From assembly GCA_002733155.1 (NCBI GenBank), contig NVUO01000008.1:79021-88411 (forward strand): a stretch of 9,391 bases of DNA, in the 5' to 3' direction. Below, in pieces: positions 1-6,721 of the stretch (the first letter of the stretch is position 1; the number at the start of each line of letters is the position of its first letter). The notes under the pieces are model-generated. The model made no database searches, was not told the origin of the DNA, and saw only the letters and a program-made list of their open reading frames with translations. The stretch is from Sulfurimonas sp. Lineage in GTDB: Bacteria > Campylobacterota > Campylobacteria > Campylobacterales > Sulfurimonadaceae. Both the position numbers and the translations under genes were made by a program.

Positions 1-374
1 CTTGTCATCTACTCTACCCACCATTTTTACTCCCATCAAAATCATGGTCTACTATGATGGATGGTTTAGAAAATCATTTTGGAGATGATGCATCACTCGA
101 ATATGCAGATATGCGTAGCATCAAAAATTATCTTCTAAGCCATAGTGCAAACAACTCCACAAAAGAGTCAGCATTTTATATATTACAAAGTTTAAAAAAT
201 AATAGTACAATAACTATAACAAAAACACCCTACTGGATTAAAAGACACAAAAATATAGATATAAAAATATTTAAAAATGAAGAAGTTAGTAAAAAATCAA
301 ACTGTAAATCTTGCCATGAAAATTTTGAAAATGGTTTGATAAATGACAAAGATATAAAGGTTCCAAAGGCTTAA
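1..374 (+). CDS. Diheme cytochrome c, DHC family (5'-truncated by window edge)
   Basis: Only the C-terminal part is present. The frame is open from base 3 and runs into the window with no start. An ATG at 54 is not the start, because the residues before it (CH at 3-8, then YPPFLLPSKSW at 15-47) are typical of the family. That Cys-His is the second half of a first CxxCH haem site whose first Cys lies off-window. A second haem site, CKSCH, is at 303-317. His codons at 75-77 (GLENHFGDDASL block) and 246-248 (WIKRHK block) fit the expected distal haem ligands of a bis-His diheme protein. The tail after CKSCH (GLINDKDIKVP) also matches the family. Family knowledge: DHC proteins are small periplasmic electron carriers, often encoded with the oxygen-binding haem protein SHP (DUF1924) and a cytochrome b, which could lie upstream here. 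The next gene starts after a 1-nt gap. Confidence 0.88.
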   Translation, partial: CHLLYPPFLLPSKSWSTMMDGLENHFGDDASLEYADMRSIKNYLLSHSANNSTKESAFYILQSLKNNSTITITKTPYWIKRHKNIDIKIFKNEEVSKKSNCKSCHENFENGLINDKDIKVPKA

Positions 375-375
375 A

Positions 376-759
376 ATGAAATTTACACTCCTTTTCTTAC
401 TTCTATTTAGTTCACTTATTTCTTATGAATATGAGCACCACAGCAAAAAGCACATACAAAAAGAACTCTCTCATCTAAAACTTTCATTCCAACAAAAAAA
501 AGAGATAAAAATGATACTAAAGTCTTTCCGTAAGGATTTAAAAGAGTATGGTAATTATAAGAAAGAGATACAAAAAGAAAAAAGCAAAGTTTTTTCAAAA
601 GAAATATTAGATGTAGAAAAACTTAACCATTTAAATAATTTTCTTGACAAAAAAGCCCATAATATCGAAAATATATTTTTACAAAAAATTCATAAAGCTC
701 TCAATAAGAAACAGAGAAGAAAATTTATCAAATATTTTGATGAATGGGAGGTTAATTGA
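376..759 (+). CDS. Small secreted helical protein, Spy/CpxP-like
   Basis: The 127-residue product has a cleavable-looking signal peptide (residues 1 to ~16, hydrophobic core FTLLFLLLFSSLI), so it should be periplasmic. The mature part is almost all charged helix. Two weak LTxxQ-type motifs, LSFQQ at residues 36-40 and LNKKQ at 109-113, have the spacing and position of the paired motifs of Spy/CpxP/ZraP proteins. Those proteins are periplasmic chaperones or modulators of envelope-stress and metal-responsive kinases. Just after the signal peptide is a His-rich stretch (H21, H22, H26, H33) that could bind metal. There is no cysteine, so it is not a cytochrome. It sits between the cytochrome gene and a two-component pair, 1 nt after the former and overlapping the latter by 1 nt, which suggests it modulates the kinase encoded two genes downstream. 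The ATG at 376 follows an AAAGG (365-369) at 6-nt spacing. The family call rests on faint motifs plus context. Confidence 0.65.
   Translation: MKFTLLFLLLFSSLISYEYEHHSKKHIQKELSHLKLSFQQKKEIKMILKSFRKDLKEYGNYKKEIQKEKSKVFSKEILDVEKLNHLNNFLDKKAHNIENIFLQKIHKALNKKQRRKFIKYFDEWEVN
746..751 (+). promoter_or_regulatory. Strong ribosome binding site deciding the response-regulator start
   Basis: GGGAGG lies 7 nt before the ATG at 759 and only 4 nt before an in-frame TTG at 756. The spacing favours the ATG, giving a TGATG stop-start overlap with the preceding gene. The site is inside the end of the CpxP-like coding sequence. Confidence 0.75.
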
Positions 760-1433
760 TGGATAGTATTTTACTGATTGAAGATGATTTAGATATGCAA
801 GAACTCATCCAAGACTATCTCAGTAACTACGATTTTGAAGTAGTCGCTTTTAGCAAACCTAAAGAGGCGATAGAAAAATTTAAAGATAATCTAAAAAATT
901 ACTCTTTAGTTGTACTTGATTTAATGCTACCACAAATGGATGGCTTTGATGTATGTAAAAAGCTTCGTCAACTCTCAGCTATTCCAATTATTATCTCATC
1001 TGCACGAGGAGAAGTTAGCGATAAAATTCTCGCTTTTGAAGCAGGTGCTGATGATTATTTAGCAAAACCTTATGAACCAAGAGAACTTATCATTCGTATA
1101 AATGCAATATTACGACGAACAACACAACAGAGGGTGCAAAAAATTGGAGATATCAGTATTGATGAAAACAAAATGGAAGTGCAAGTTGACGGATATGAAG
1201 TTGATTTAACACAAATAGAATATGATTTACTTCTTTTTTTTCTCCAAAATAAGAACAAAATACTCTCCAGAGAACTTATCTTAAATACGATTAAAGGAAT
1301 AGAGTATGATGCAAGATATAGAACTATTGACATGCACATAAGTAATCTTAGACAAAAGATAGGTGATGAAGCCAAAAATCCAAAATATATAAAATCTGTT
1401 TGGGGTATTGGCTACAAATTTGTAGGAGTATAA
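759..1433 (+). CDS. OmpR/PhoB-family response regulator (two-component system)
   Basis: This is a 224-residue cytoplasmic DNA-binding regulator of normal family length. Residues 1 to ~118 form a receiver domain: acidic pocket E8-D9-D10, phosphorylation site D54 in VVLDLMLPQMDG, signalling residue S81 in PIIISSARGE, and K103 in DDYLAKPYEP. Residues ~125-224 form a winged-helix effector domain, with the ENKMEVQVDG strand region, the LTQIEYDLLLFFLQN helix and the recognition region ending RTIDMHISNLRQKIGD, then IKSVWGIGYKF. It should be phosphorylated by the kinase encoded immediately downstream and then bind promoter DNA as a dimer. The ATG at 759 overlaps the preceding stop by one base, so translation is likely coupled. 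The target genes cannot be read from the window because the operon promoter lies upstream of base 1. General type is CpxR/ArsR(Campylobacterota)-like; no specific orthologue is claimed. Confidence 0.95.
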   Translation: MDSILLIEDDLDMQELIQDYLSNYDFEVVAFSKPKEAIEKFKDNLKNYSLVVLDLMLPQMDGFDVCKKLRQLSAIPIIISSARGEVSDKILAFEAGADDYLAKPYEPRELIIRINAILRRTTQQRVQKIGDISIDENKMEVQVDGYEVDLTQIEYDLLLFFLQNKNKILSRELILNTIKGIEYDARYRTIDMHISNLRQKIGDEAKNPKYIKSVWGIGYKFVGV

Positions 1434-2642
1434 ATGTCAATCTTCACAAAAGTACTTACCCTCTTTTTTATTAGTTTAAGTTTGATGTTCCTTGTATCTT
1501 TTAAAACAGCTACTTTAACTAAAAAAACACTTCATTCCCTCCTAAAAGAGAAATATCTTCAAGCTTCAGATGAACTTTTTACATATCTAGCAAATAATGA
1601 ACTTCTAACTTTAAACAAAAAAATCAAAGAGTTTAATTTTGAAAAATTAAATTTAAAAAATATAAAGAACTATAAAACTATTTACAGATACAATAGTGGA
1701 CTCTCTAGTATTCAAATTTTAGAACATAAAAAAGGAAAATATTTTCTTTATATGCGCTATCTTGATGACAAAATTTTTCTTACTGATTTAAGTCAAGATA
1801 AATATATTGAAGAAATTAGTTCTTTAAACTATTATATAATTCTTGATGTCTTAATCCTTATAGGTATGTTTCTTCTTGTACTTAAACTTATCTATCCTCT
1901 TAAAAAAATTGCAAATAAACTAAAAAATTTTGGAGAAGGAGAATATAAAACAAGAATTACTATTAATAGTAATAATGAAATAGGAAAACTAGCTCAAACT
2001 TTTAACACTATGGCTCAAAACATCCAAACACTTATAAACTCCAGAGAGAGGCTATTACGAGATATCGCTCATGAATTAAAAACACCGATTTCCAAATCGA
2101 AACTAGCATTAGAAATGATTCAAGATGGCAAGTATAAAGATATTCTTCAAAGAACAACTAATGATATGGAAGATTTGGTAAATGAACTTTTAAGTATTGA
2201 AAAACTAAATGCCAATGTCCAAACATTTAAACTAGAAAAGTTTAATGCAGATTCACTTATTGTCGAAGCACTCTCAAAACTATATATCGAAGATGAAACA
2301 TCCATAAATATAGCCATAATTGAAAATTTCACAATCACATCTGATTTTTATTATTTGTCAATGGCACTTAAAAATCTTATTGATAATGCCTTAAAGTACT
2401 CTACAAAAAAACCAGTAGAGATAGAGATAAACAGAGATATGATTTTAATAAAAAACATTGGAGAGAAACTCCATAAATCACTTGAATACTACTGTCAACT
2501 ATTTACACAAGAAGATAGTTCAAGAAACAATAAAGGGCACGGGCTTGGACTTAGTTTAGTTAAAAATATACTAACTAAACTAAATTTTCAACTCATATAT
2601 AAATATGAGAATAGTCAAAATATCTTTGTCATAACTCGTTAA
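1434..2642 (+). CDS. Membrane sensor histidine kinase with HAMP domain
   Basis: The 402-residue inner-membrane kinase has TM1 at ~5-25, a small periplasmic sensor of ~100 residues with no recognisable named fold, TM2 at ~132-154 and HAMP at ~155-206. The dimerisation/phosphoacceptor helix carries H213 in RDIAHELKTPIS. The ATPase domain shows the N box (LKNLIDNALKYS, 312-323), a variant G1 box (IKNIGEKL, 339-346, with Asn where Asp is usual), the F-box region (LFTQEDSS) and the G2 box GHGLGLSLVK (368-377). It should phosphorylate the upstream regulator. The H-box and overall layout resemble the ArsS/CpxA-type kinases common in Campylobacterota, but the signal is unknown. The gene starts directly after the regulator stop (0-nt gap), with AGGAG at 1424-1428, 5 nt before the ATG. 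With the secreted CpxP-like protein two genes upstream, sensing of envelope or redox state is a reasonable inference. Confidence 0.93.
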   Translation: MSIFTKVLTLFFISLSLMFLVSFKTATLTKKTLHSLLKEKYLQASDELFTYLANNELLTLNKKIKEFNFEKLNLKNIKNYKTIYRYNSGLSSIQILEHKKGKYFLYMRYLDDKIFLTDLSQDKYIEEISSLNYYIILDVLILIGMFLLVLKLIYPLKKIANKLKNFGEGEYKTRITINSNNEIGKLAQTFNTMAQNIQTLINSRERLLRDIAHELKTPISKSKLALEMIQDGKYKDILQRTTNDMEDLVNELLSIEKLNANVQTFKLEKFNADSLIVEALSKLYIEDETSINIAIIENFTITSDFYYLSMALKNLIDNALKYSTKKPVEIEINRDMILIKNIGEKLHKSLEYYCQLFTQEDSSRNNKGHGLGLSLVKNILTKLNFQLIYKYENSQNIFVITR

Positions 2643-2812
2643 CTAGTTTCACACCTCCTGATAAAGTCTTTTTATACTTAATAGCAATAATATATAAGTG
2701 CATATAACAAAAAAAGTTACATTCGGCTATTGGATATAAAATTTCAAATGAAGTTTATTATCAAATAGAGAAAAAGGGTTAATTATACTTTTGGCCAAGA
2801 CACCTATTTTAA
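2643..2812. other. Convergent intergenic region with no gene and no clear terminator
   Basis: This 170-bp AT-rich spacer separates the 3' ends of the plus-strand two-component operon and the minus-strand nuo-pflA operon. I looked for a bidirectional hairpin with a U-tract. I found only weak 4-5 bp stems (for example AAAAG/CTTTT around 2773-2791) and an 8-bp palindrome TTGGCCAA at 2791-2798 that has no loop. No open frame longer than a few codons with a start was seen. Confidence 0.6.
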
Positions 2813-5185
2813 CTATATACCCTTAGCACCCTTAGCTAAATCAGCCCAAGCCGATGATGCTTCAGCATCTATAGCTTCTTGATATGCTTCTTTTGCATCA
2901 TCATTACGCCAAAGTTTAGAGTAAATGCTACCAAGTAAGTACTTTTGTCTAGATCTATCGGACTTATTTAGTTTTTTATCATTTAAAGATTCTATTATCT
3001 CTAGAGCATCATTGTTATTTTCTTTATTTATATATGCCTGATATAAAGCAAACTCTATAAAGGGGCTTTGAGCATATGATTTTGATGTATTTTGTATATC
3101 TACTACCTCTTTAGCATACTTTATAATTAAATTATCATCTTTTAACTTATCACCCAAGGTTACCATCTCAACATATCTATCTATATCTTTATAATTCTTT
3201 CCATATACACTTTTAATATCTGTAATTGAGTTAAGCATACCTTGAGTATTTTCTAGTCTATGATAAGTATCAAATAAAATCCTATACACTTGTTTATATT
3301 TTGAATCTTTATCTTCTTTTATCATAGATATCAATTCTTTAGAAGCTGAGACTATATTAGTATAATTACCAGTTTCAAAATCAACTTTTATATATCTATA
3401 AAGCCATTTTTTTCTTAAAGCCATTTTTTTAGATTTCAGGTTTTTATCAGAAATTAATTTTGCCAAAGAATAATCCCCACCTTTCATTGAACACTCATAG
3501 ATACCATCATCCCAATCATTTGAAAGTTTAATCTTATATTTGGAAGAAATTTTGAGTACACTTTCGCACTGCTTATTTTTAAGTGCCAACTCCATAGCTC
3601 CAATCGCTGCATCACTAATCATCTCGTTAACATCTTTATATACAAGATTATCTAAAACTAATAAATCTCTTTCAAGCTCTAACATTTTTGTATACATTTT
3701 ATTAATTAGTAGCAATTTTGCTTTTTCATATATAGCCCTATTACCTATACTATCGCCTGCATATACATTAATAAGTTCTGTATAATTATCAAGTTTAGTT
3801 GTTAAATTCTCATCTTGGGTATCAAAAAACAAAGAATCTTTAGCAATTTGAACCTCATGTTCATATATACCCTCACTATAATTTTTTAAGTACAGATTTA
3901 AGGCTTTTAATGCCCCCTCTTTATTTTCAGTTTTACTTAACCATATACCAATACTTTTAGTTAAATATTCATGGTCATCATGAGTATCTTTAATATTATC
4001 TAATAAACATTTAGCTACAGTAGCTCCAGATTTATAATCCTCTATCTCTATATAATCATACATCATCTCAATAGATTTTTCAAAATTCTCTGCAAAAAAA
4101 TTGGGTTTTGCTTTAGCAATCTTATCTATATATATTACAGATTTTTTTGAATTTGAATTTGCTAAATATAAATTTGCTAATCTATATGCAGCTGTCGCAG
4201 CTACATTTATATTCTTAGTTAGATTTAAAGCCTTTTCATACATAATTATAGCTTTAGATACACCACCACTATTCTCAAGCATCTCGCCCTTATAAATATA
4301 ACCCCATTTGGCAAATACAGAGGGTTTATGTTCACTAAAAAGTCTATCAAAAAAATATTCAGCATCAACGTTTAAACCAATTTTTGAATAAGCATTAGAA
4401 ACTAAGGCTAATACTTCAGCTACATTTTCATCAGATGAATACTCTTTTAAATATATTTTTGATGTATCAATAATATTATCAAAATCTTTTAATTGATTAT
4501 ATACCTTAATTTTATAATATGACAATTCTGCTAAAAAAAGTGTATATGGATAAGCCTGAAGAACTTCTTCAATAAGGTTTAGGCATAACTCATACTGTTT
4601 TTTATCAAATAATTTTTTAATTTTTATATAACTTGTAACATCTTCAACAGTTTTTATATGTACAGGTTTACCATAAATATCAATACCACCTACATAGGGA
4701 AGTTTATTTGCCAAATGTGTAAAAGGAAAGTTTATAGATATATCAGAATATTTATTTATTTTTATTAATGGTATTTTTTCTTTATATCCAAGTATCATCC
4801 AATGTGAACTCATTTTCACATCAGATTTAAATACAGTATCCTCTTTTGATAAATTAAATATCATAGGAAAAAGTTTCATTTTTTTATTTGTTGTAATTAT
4901 TATAAAAAAGGTTTTATTTTTAACTTGTGAATCTAAATTAAAAAAATTGTTTTGTATTTTATGAAGTTTTTTCGATGGTGATTTTGAAAATGCGCAAACT
5001 ATTTTTACAGTTTCATCAAAATCATTTTTAATTTCTTTACATAAAAATTTATTATCATCTTTTATATGTAAGGTAGAGTAAGATTCATAATTTTCTTTTG
5101 CGACTTGGATAGAGATTTCTAGAGCAAATAAATTCAGCCAATTCAGGCTGAATATAAACAAGGATAAGAATATCTTTTGTAACAA
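2813..5185 (-). CDS. pflA: Flagellar motor scaffold PflA, periplasmic TPR protein
   Basis: The 790-residue product starts with a signal peptide (1 to ~21, ending LNLFA). A beta-rich N-terminal region (~22-175) with two cysteines, C49 and C64, follows. From ~185 to the end there are many degenerate tetratricopeptide-like helical pairs, such as AEVLALVSNAYSKIG (~256-270), AAYRLANLYLANSN (~332-345) and the last YLLGSIYSKLWRNDDAKEAY. This architecture, the length (C. jejuni PflA is about 790 residues) and the position directly after nuoN, as in C. jejuni and H. pylori, support PflA. Family knowledge: PflA forms part of the periplasmic medial-disk scaffold of the wide, high-torque Campylobacterota motor, works with PflB to position the stators, and its loss paralyses flagella. 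It begins with TTG, supported by AAAGGA 7 nt upstream; no ATG or GTG lies between that TTG and the preceding in-frame stop. It is 27 nt after nuoN with no visible terminator, so probably co-transcribed. Identification rests on architecture and synteny more than residue-level recall. Confidence 0.85.
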   Translation of the reverse strand: MLQKIFLSLFIFSLNWLNLFALEISIQVAKENYESYSTLHIKDDNKFLCKEIKNDFDETVKIVCAFSKSPSKKLHKIQNNFFNLDSQVKNKTFFIIITTNKKMKLFPMIFNLSKEDTVFKSDVKMSSHWMILGYKEKIPLIKINKYSDISINFPFTHLANKLPYVGGIDIYGKPVHIKTVEDVTSYIKIKKLFDKKQYELCLNLIEEVLQAYPYTLFLAELSYYKIKVYNQLKDFDNIIDTSKIYLKEYSSDENVAEVLALVSNAYSKIGLNVDAEYFFDRLFSEHKPSVFAKWGYIYKGEMLENSGGVSKAIIMYEKALNLTKNINVAATAAYRLANLYLANSNSKKSVIYIDKIAKAKPNFFAENFEKSIEMMYDYIEIEDYKSGATVAKCLLDNIKDTHDDHEYLTKSIGIWLSKTENKEGALKALNLYLKNYSEGIYEHEVQIAKDSLFFDTQDENLTTKLDNYTELINVYAGDSIGNRAIYEKAKLLLINKMYTKMLELERDLLVLDNLVYKDVNEMISDAAIGAMELALKNKQCESVLKISSKYKIKLSNDWDDGIYECSMKGGDYSLAKLISDKNLKSKKMALRKKWLYRYIKVDFETGNYTNIVSASKELISMIKEDKDSKYKQVYRILFDTYHRLENTQGMLNSITDIKSVYGKNYKDIDRYVEMVTLGDKLKDDNLIIKYAKEVVDIQNTSKSYAQSPFIEFALYQAYINKENNNDALEIIESLNDKKLNKSDRSRQKYLLGSIYSKLWRNDDAKEAYQEAIDAEASSAWADLAKGAKGI

Positions 5186-5192
5186 CTCTATA

Positions 5193-5198
5193 TCCTTT
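5193..5198 (-). promoter_or_regulatory. Ribosome binding site supporting a TTG start for pflA
   Basis: On the minus strand AAAGGA lies 7 nt before the TTG at 5185-5183. The signal peptide follows at once from that codon, and the frame upstream is closed by a stop at 5215-5213 with no ATG in between. This makes TTG the best start. Confidence 0.7.
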
Positions 5199-5212
5199 GT
5201 AATTAGTTCTTT

Positions 5213-6721
5213 TTAATACCCACTATTATAAACAAATGAAGTAATAAACTCTAATAATGGGTTTATAGCTACGACAGCAAATATAGTTCCTATAGTAGCA
5301 AAACCAATGATAGTTTTTAGAGATACTGTAGCATTAGATACACTTACATCACCAGCATAACCTGGTTCTGGATCTTTCATAAACATATATACTATTAGTT
5401 TTAAGTAGTAGTATCCTGCAATTGCAGAATTTAAAGCCATAATAAATGCTAATACAGTATAACCACCAGTCACAGCTGATGAAATCATATATAATTTACC
5501 CCAAAACAGAGCAAATGGAGGTAAACCAGCTAAACTTAACATAAATAAAGCCATGATAGATGCTGCTAATGGAGCTGTTTTTACTAGTCCTGCAAATTTC
5601 TCATAGTTATGATCAGAACCTTGTCCAGGGATAAGATTTTTTTGTCTTGAAATCCATAACATAGAAAATGAACCAAGATTAGTAAAAGAAAATAATATCC
5701 AGTATAAAAATAAAGCTGAATTAGATTGAGTGGTACCAATTAAAATAGCAGCCATAACAAAACCAGCATGTGAAATTGAAGAATATGCAAGCATACGTTT
5801 AACATCACTTTGAACTATTGCCCAAATATTTGCCATAGTCATTGTAAGCACAACAGCTATATATAAAACTACCTCTAACCAGACTACATTAGAGTGGATT
5901 AAAAATTCAAATAATCTCATAGCTACTACAAAGGCAGCAATTTTTGGCACAATTGACATGTAACCAGCAAGTGCAGCTGAACTTCCCTCATATACATCTG
6001 GTGTCCAAGTATGAAAAGGAACAATTGAAAGTTTAAATCCAAATGATGCTAACATAAATACTACACCTATAAGCACAAAAGGCATATCTACATAAGCATT
6101 TGCATTTAAAACACTAGCAATTTGATTAATTTCAACTGAACCAGTAAGTGCATAAAGTACCATAGAACCAAATGCATAAAAGCCAGCAGCTAAGGCGCCC
6201 ATAGTAAAGTACTTAACAGCAGCTTCAAATGATTTATCACGGTTATGCATAGCTATAAGTGTATACAAAGCTAAAGATGCAGTCTCTAAACCAACAAAGA
6301 TAAGGATTAAGTTATCAGTAGCTACCATAAACTGGAATCCTGAAATCATAAATAAAAACAATGCAAAAAATTCTGGATATGAAAACTCGTGGAAACGTTT
6401 AGATGTAAGTGCCAATGGTATAAATAACATTGATGCAGCTACTATAATAAACTCAGATATAATTGCTAAACCATCTATAAGCATAACATCAAATACGCCC
6501 ATTAAAGTACCATTTTGCGAAAATACACCAGCAGATTCTAATAAAAATGAAAAGTCAATTCCAAGTACAAGTAAACTTATCATTATATATAATGATTTAT
6601 CTTGATTAGCTTTTAATAAGTCAATAATTAAAATTAATAAAGCACCAACTACTGGAGCCAGCATTGGAGCCAGAGTCATTAAGTTTAATGACTCCATAGA
6701 AATATTTATTGGTGATAACAT
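5213..6721 (-). CDS. nuoN: NADH-quinone oxidoreductase (complex I) subunit N
   Basis: This 502-residue inner-membrane protein of about 14 hydrophobic segments is one of three antiporter-like subunits that translocate protons in respiratory complex I. Residues of the proton path are visible: E146 in VGLETASL, K230 in GFKLSIVPFHTWTPD, K260 in SIVPKIAAF and K409 in FWGKLYM, corresponding to the essential Glu and Lys positions of E. coli NuoN. The family block SDVKRMLAYSSISHAGF is at ~305-321. Length fits NuoN (about 480-500). The ATG overlaps the nuoM stop by one base (TAATG), with GGGAGG at 6729-6734, 7 nt upstream, so translation is coupled. It is the last nuo gene of the operon. The Campylobacterota complex can differ in its electron-input module (NuoE/F), but those genes are outside the window. 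Confidence 0.97.
   Translation of the reverse strand: MLSPINISMESLNLMTLAPMLAPVVGALLILIIDLLKANQDKSLYIMISLLVLGIDFSFLLESAGVFSQNGTLMGVFDVMLIDGLAIISEFIIVAASMLFIPLALTSKRFHEFSYPEFFALFLFMISGFQFMVATDNLILIFVGLETASLALYTLIAMHNRDKSFEAAVKYFTMGALAAGFYAFGSMVLYALTGSVEINQIASVLNANAYVDMPFVLIGVVFMLASFGFKLSIVPFHTWTPDVYEGSSAALAGYMSIVPKIAAFVVAMRLFEFLIHSNVVWLEVVLYIAVVLTMTMANIWAIVQSDVKRMLAYSSISHAGFVMAAILIGTTQSNSALFLYWILFSFTNLGSFSMLWISRQKNLIPGQGSDHNYEKFAGLVKTAPLAASIMALFMLSLAGLPPFALFWGKLYMISSAVTGGYTVLAFIMALNSAIAGYYYLKLIVYMFMKDPEPGYAGDVSVSNATVSLKTIIGFATIGTIFAVVAINPLLEFITSFVYNSGY

Noticed and set aside
54..374. A 106-residue protein starting at the ATG at 54
   Set aside because: The frame is open to the window edge, and the residues before it belong to the first haem site and conserved block of the diheme cytochrome, so the ATG is internal.
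416..598. Antisense open frame opposite the CpxP-like gene
   Set aside because: It lies fully inside a better-supported gene with signal peptide, ribosome site and operon context; no family features.
1070..1375. Antisense open frame of ~100 codons opposite the response regulator
   Set aside because: The plus strand encodes an intact receiver and winged-helix protein here; the antisense product has no recognisable features.
2653..2660. CACCTCCT, which on the minus strand reads as a perfect AGGAGGTG ribosome site and on the plus strand resembles the 16S rRNA 3' end
   Set aside because: No start codon at proper spacing on the minus strand (next ATG is ~20 nt away and opens a 5-codon frame), and the flanks show no rRNA similarity. 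Chance match.
2791..2798. Palindrome TTGGCCAA as a regulator site or terminator
   Set aside because: Single, short, without a loop or a second copy; expected by chance at this length.
3540..4295. Plus-strand open frames opposite pflA (3540-3785 and 4101-4295)
   Set aside because: Hydrophobic-looking products arise from the complement of Lys/Glu/Ser-rich coding; no operon context or family match.
2813..5185. A novel TPR system or a secretion/assembly factor unrelated to flagella
   Set aside because: Length, signal peptide, TPR layout and position after nuoN match PflA, the simpler explanation.
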